From: an uncultured Bacteroidaceae bacterium
GTDB lineage: Bacteria > Bacteroidota > Bacteroidia > Bacteroidales > Bacteroidaceae
Reading direction: 5' to 3'
Assembly: GCA_904502185.1 (NCBI GenBank)
Contig: CAJGDX010000092.1
Span: forward strand, 1-7,906
Length of the DNA: 7,906 bases
The notes under the pieces were generated by a model, which saw only the letters and a list, made by a program, of their open reading frames with translations, had not been told where the DNA came from and searched no databases. This document shows positions 5,810 to 7,906 of this stretch, one piece after another; position 1 is the first letter of the stretch, and every line of letters begins with the position of its first letter. The translations under genes and the position numbers were made by a program.

Positions 5810-6397
5810 TTAATCTTTGTTTTTTAAAAAATCTTCTATTTTTTTTGTTGCTATGTGGAACGATGCCTTCAGGGCTCCTACGCTGGTTCCCAGCAGTTCG
5901 GACATCGTTTCGTATTTCATCTCTTCGTAATATTTCATGTTGAATACCAGACGTTGCTTGGGGGGTAGGCTCTGCAGTGCTTCTTGGAATGTTATTTCTG
6001 CTCGGTCGCCATTGAAGTATGTGTCGCTTTCCAGTTGTTCAACTATGGAGCCTTCGGGCGAGTCTATCGGGATTGTCTGTGGCTTTTTGTTCAGGAATGT
6101 AAGTGTTTCGTTGATGGCTATGCGATAGAGCCAAGTGGATAGTTGTGCGTCGCCGCGGAAATTGTCAATTCCTGTCCATGCTTTTATGAAAGTGTTCTGC
6201 AACAGGTCGTTGGTATCGTCGTGCGACAATACCATGTGGCGTATGTGCCAGTATAGCTGCTCGCTGTATTGCTGCACAAGCTCCGAGAAGGCGCTGTTCT
6301 GTGTCGAGGGGGTTTTAAGCCTCCTCAACAGCGCTGTTTCGTCGTATTTCTCTTTCTTGTGCATGGGCCTGTCTGCTTTTTTGTTGGTCGTTTGCAT
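5810..6397 (-). CDS. ECF-type RNA polymerase sigma factor
   Basis: 195 residues from the ATG at 6395-6397. Region 2 spans about 37-104, with DDTNDLLQNTFIKAW (60-74) and the -10 recognition segment FRGDAQLSTWLYRIAINE (80-97). Region 4 spans about 136-190, with LPPKQRLVFNMKYYEEMKYE (144-163) and the helix-turn-helix SELLGTSVGALKASFHIATK (166-185). Region 3 is missing, as in all ECF sigmas. It directs RNA polymerase to a small regulon, probably envelope-stress genes given its two downstream neighbours. The start may be M12 (codon 6362-6364): a putative ECF promoter at 6400-6426 would place transcription initiation at or past the first ATG, and alignment to region 2 does not need residues 1-11. 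RNase Z lies 89 nt upstream on the same strand. Confidence 0.93.
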   Translation of the reverse strand: MQTTNKKADRPMHKKEKYDETALLRRLKTPSTQNSAFSELVQQYSEQLYWHIRHMVLSHDDTNDLLQNTFIKAWTGIDNFRGDAQLSTWLYRIAINETLTFLNKKPQTIPIDSPEGSIVEQLESDTYFNGDRAEITFQEALQSLPPKQRLVFNMKYYEEMKYETMSELLGTSVGALKASFHIATKKIEDFLKNKD

Positions 6398-6399
6398 GC

Positions 6400-6426
6400 T
6401 TAGACCTCTTTTGTATGAAAAAGTTT
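6400..6426 (-). promoter_or_regulatory. Candidate ECF-dependent (autoregulatory) promoter
   Basis: On the minus strand AAAC (plus 6423-6426) is separated by 17 nt from GTCTAA (plus 6400-6405). AAC...GTC with this spacing is the general pattern of ECF sigma promoters. No TAnnTTTG element is seen in the 89-nt gap, so this is the best candidate promoter for the sigma gene. Proposed from pattern only. Confidence 0.35.
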
Positions 6427-6486
6427 AAAGCGGCGTGTGAATTTTATTGTAAATTTAAGCCTGTTTCCCGGTGTGTGGTGTTGAGA

Positions 6487-7404
6487 TTATTGTATTTTGA
6501 ATGTGATGTTTTCCTTTGCAAGTTCTGTGGCGGGGAATATTTCCCGAGCTTCGGCAAGCAGCGTATTCTCGTCGTCGTAACGCGAAGAGAAATGACCGAT
6601 TACCAACTGCTTGACTTGTGCTTCGCGTGCTATGGTCGCAGCCTGCTCGGCGGTACTGTGGAATGTCTCTTCAGCTCTTTTGCGCTCTTTGTTGGCGAAG
6701 GTGGCTTCGTGGTAGAGCAGGTCTACATCTTTTATTTTATCTATTATTTCGGGGCATGGCTTTGTGTCGGAACAGTAGGCGTAGCTGCGTGAACGGTCGG
6801 GTGGTGTGGTCAGGCGTTCGTTGGGGATTATCTCACCTTGTGCTGTGACATAGTCCTCGCCTTTTCGTAGTGCAGGGCGTGCATAAAGCGGAATGTTGTA
6901 GAATTCGAGCATGTCGGGACGAATGTGCCTTTTCTTGGGCTTTTCGCTTATCAGAAAACCACAGCAGGGAATCCTGTGGCTGAGTGGCAGGCTCTCCACT
7001 GTAATGTTTTTGCTCTCGTGGATAACTTGATGCTGTCCGGGGTCTATGTCGTGTATGATTACCTCGTAATTCATCCCTTTGCAGAAGTATTCGAGTTGCG
7101 GTGTCAACAGTGTGTGCAGCATGGGGTGTCCGTATATGTGCAGCGGCATTGTGCGACCCAAAAGCCCGAATGTGGAAATCATTCCTATGAGTCCGAAGCA
7201 GTGGTCGCCATGCAGGTGCGATATGAATACGTGGTTCAGCCGAGCGAAGTGCTGGTGCGATTTTCTTATCTGCAACTGTGTGCCTTCGCCGCAATCTATC
7301 ATCAACAATTCGTTGCCTACTCTTATTATCTGCGAACTTGCGTTGTGGCGTGTGGTCGGCAGGGCAGAACCGCATCCCAATATGTGTACTTCAAATTGTT
7401 CCAT
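6487..7404 (-). CDS. rnz: Ribonuclease Z (tRNA 3' endonuclease)
   Basis: 305 residues, the normal length of the short bacterial form. It is a metallo-beta-lactamase fold zinc enzyme that cleaves tRNA precursors after the discriminator base so CCA can be added. Visible landmarks: the N-terminal LGCGSALPTTRHNASS (9-24), IDCGEGTQ (36-43), the zinc motif HLHGDH (63-68), LSHRIPCCGF (141-150) with H143, the SDT with D213, HEATF (232-236) and GHFSSRY (270-276) with H271. The flexible-arm (exosite) region lies about 155-185 and includes RPALRKGEDY. All zinc ligands and the proton-donor motif are intact. A weak promoter candidate TAACTTTA (minus, plus 7429-7436) precedes it. The two tRNA genes in this window lack CCA, so they are natural substrates. 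The ECF sigma gene follows after 89 nt with no terminator hairpin that I can see. Confidence 0.96.
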   Translation of the reverse strand: MEQFEVHILGCGSALPTTRHNASSQIIRVGNELLMIDCGEGTQLQIRKSHQHFARLNHVFISHLHGDHCFGLIGMISTFGLLGRTMPLHIYGHPMLHTLLTPQLEYFCKGMNYEVIIHDIDPGQHQVIHESKNITVESLPLSHRIPCCGFLISEKPKKRHIRPDMLEFYNIPLYARPALRKGEDYVTAQGEIIPNERLTTPPDRSRSYAYCSDTKPCPEIIDKIKDVDLLYHEATFANKERKRAEETFHSTAEQAATIAREAQVKQLVIGHFSSRYDDENTLLAEAREIFPATELAKENITFKIQ

Positions 7405-7613
7405 GCTTTCTCTCTTTGTTTAAAATCGTAAAGTTACGAATTTTGTTTGATGTTTGTGCCGGTAGTCGTCGAAAAAATGTTATTTCACTCGCTTTCACTA
7501 TCTTTTAATAAGAATTATTGGTGTCCGGTAAAAGTTTAAAAGGGTATAAAAGTGTGTGTCAATTTGCAGTATTTATGCGGTTCCATCCATAGCATTAGTA
7601 ACTTAAAACTCAA
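7405..7613. other. Gene-free stretch upstream of rnz
   Basis: AT-rich sequence with no open frame that looks coding on either strand. Apart from the weak rnz promoter candidate (7429-7436, 7 of 8 to TAnnTTTG on the minus strand) and TCAATTTG near 7559-7566 on the plus strand (also 7 of 8, without a clear -33 element), I see nothing in it. Confidence 0.5.
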
Positions 7614-7872
7614 CCGGCACCGTAAGCATCACAGCCGAGAGTCCGTCTGTTTTTCGGATTAAGTGCGAGGACTGTCTGAGTGTGAGTTATACGCACAAGT
7701 GCGGATAACTGAACGAGTTCCGCAGCCCCCGAAAAACAGACGAAAAGACTCGAGCGACAAGGCTCGCCACCGACTGAAGAATGTTGCCTAAAGGCAACTT
7801 CTGAACAAAGGCAGAGCCGCCTGATGCGTCCCGTGTGCCGGGGCTTTTGCTTCTTTTGCCCGGCAAAAGAAG
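7614..7872. repeat. Dense nested inverted-repeat element, dispersed repeat or structured ncRNA
   Basis: This 259-nt stretch is more GC-rich than the flank before it and is packed with inverted repeats. An outer CCGGCAC (7614-7620) pairs with GTGCCGG (7835-7841). A perfect 14-bp repeat has arms 7644-7657 and 7729-7742, and its stem can extend, past an AAAA bulge, by GAGTC (7639-7643) with GACTC (7747-7751). Inside it lies a hairpin with AGTTAT/ATAACT (7685-7690, 7705-7710) topped by CGCA/TGCG. To the right are CGAGC/GCTCG (7751-7755, 7762-7766) and GTTGCC/GGCAAC with a TAAA loop (7783-7798). A 23-bp palindrome closes the right end. Together they could form one multibranched fold. Frames through it (such as minus 7687-7893) do not look like protein. 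It could be a dispersed Bacteroidales repeat or a non-coding RNA; strand unknown. Confidence 0.5.
7850..7872. repeat. 23-bp near-perfect palindrome
   Basis: CTTCTTTTGCC (7850-7860), one central base, then GGCAAAAGAAG (7862-7872), a perfect 11-bp inverted repeat. As RNA it would be a 10-bp stem with a CCG loop. There is no T-run after it on either strand, so it is a poor terminator. A protein-binding palindrome or a repeat terminus is equally possible. Confidence 0.7.
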
Positions 7873-7906
7873 GGAACAGAAATTACTGCCCAAAATGATT
7901 GCAACC

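Noticed and set aside
6415..6792. 125-aa plus-strand frame overlapping the sigma promoter region and rnz
   Set aside because: Antisense to rnz with its conserved zinc motifs; cysteine/phenylalanine-rich translation typical of a shadow frame.
6833..7431. Long frames on both strands overlapping rnz (114 to 180 aa)
   Set aside because: All lie in other frames or antisense to rnz, which has every expected motif; none has recognisable features.
7687..7893. 68-aa minus-strand frame through the structured element
   Set aside because: Its sequence is dictated by the inverted repeats and shows no signal peptide, domain or start context; I treat the region as non-coding.
1..7906. CRISPR array, insertion sequence, phage or defence island
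   Set aside because: No regularly spaced repeats, transposase or integrase motifs, or nuclease/defence domains other than RNase Z were seen.

Overview
The window looks like a piece of chromosome from a Bacteroidales bacterium (Bacteroides/Prevotella-like; genus not resolvable by reading). The evidence is consistent: the ribosomal proteins S2, S9 and L13 have the wording typical of this order (for example the MDTLSYKT start of L13), the gene order is rplM-rpsI-rpsB, and several promoters match the Bacteroidetes primary sigma factor consensus (TTG/TTTG about 19-20 nt upstream of TAnnTTTG) rather than the E. coli -35/-10. The tRNA genes do not encode CCA.

Layout. Positions 1-1316 (minus strand): a ribosomal protein operon, rplM-rpsI-rpsB, with rpsB running off the left edge. 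A ~190-nt structured leader precedes rplM, and a second structured intergenic RNA (143-269) precedes rpsB; both are candidate autoregulatory sites. Positions 1323-1558: a divergent promoter pair, the plus-strand one driving tRNA-Leu(CAA), which ends in a strong 14-bp terminator. Positions 1559-1729 hold no gene or signal I can support. Positions 1730-1895 (minus): tRNA-Lys(UUU) with its own promoter and terminator. Positions 1945-3098 (minus): an AI-2E-family membrane protein whose start is placed at 3042 because a consensus promoter lies just upstream. Positions 3153-4916 (plus): rsmI (16S rRNA methyltransferase) followed 12 bp later by a coiled-coil lipoprotein that resembles the Bacteroidetes Cbp1-type family, ending in a bidirectional terminator.

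Positions 4937-6426 (minus): a three-gene envelope-stress-type module in transcription order ECF sigma factor, single-span membrane protein (probable anti-sigma), and small secreted helical protein with an LTPDEA motif resembling the 'sensor of ECF sigma factor'/Spy-like proteins. A possible autoregulatory ECF promoter (AAAC-N17-GTCTAA) sits at the start of the sigma gene. Upstream of it, positions 6487-7404 (minus): RNase Z (rnz), a tRNA 3'-end processing enzyme. This fits the absence of encoded CCA in the two tRNA genes here.

Positions 7405-7906 hold no convincing protein gene. Positions 7614-7872 are unusually rich in nested inverted repeats (a 14-bp perfect repeat, a closing 7-bp repeat, several hairpins and a 23-bp palindrome). 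This is the least explained part of the window: either a dispersed Bacteroidales repeat or a structured non-coding RNA. I did not see a CRISPR array, insertion sequence, phage gene or recognisable new defence system.
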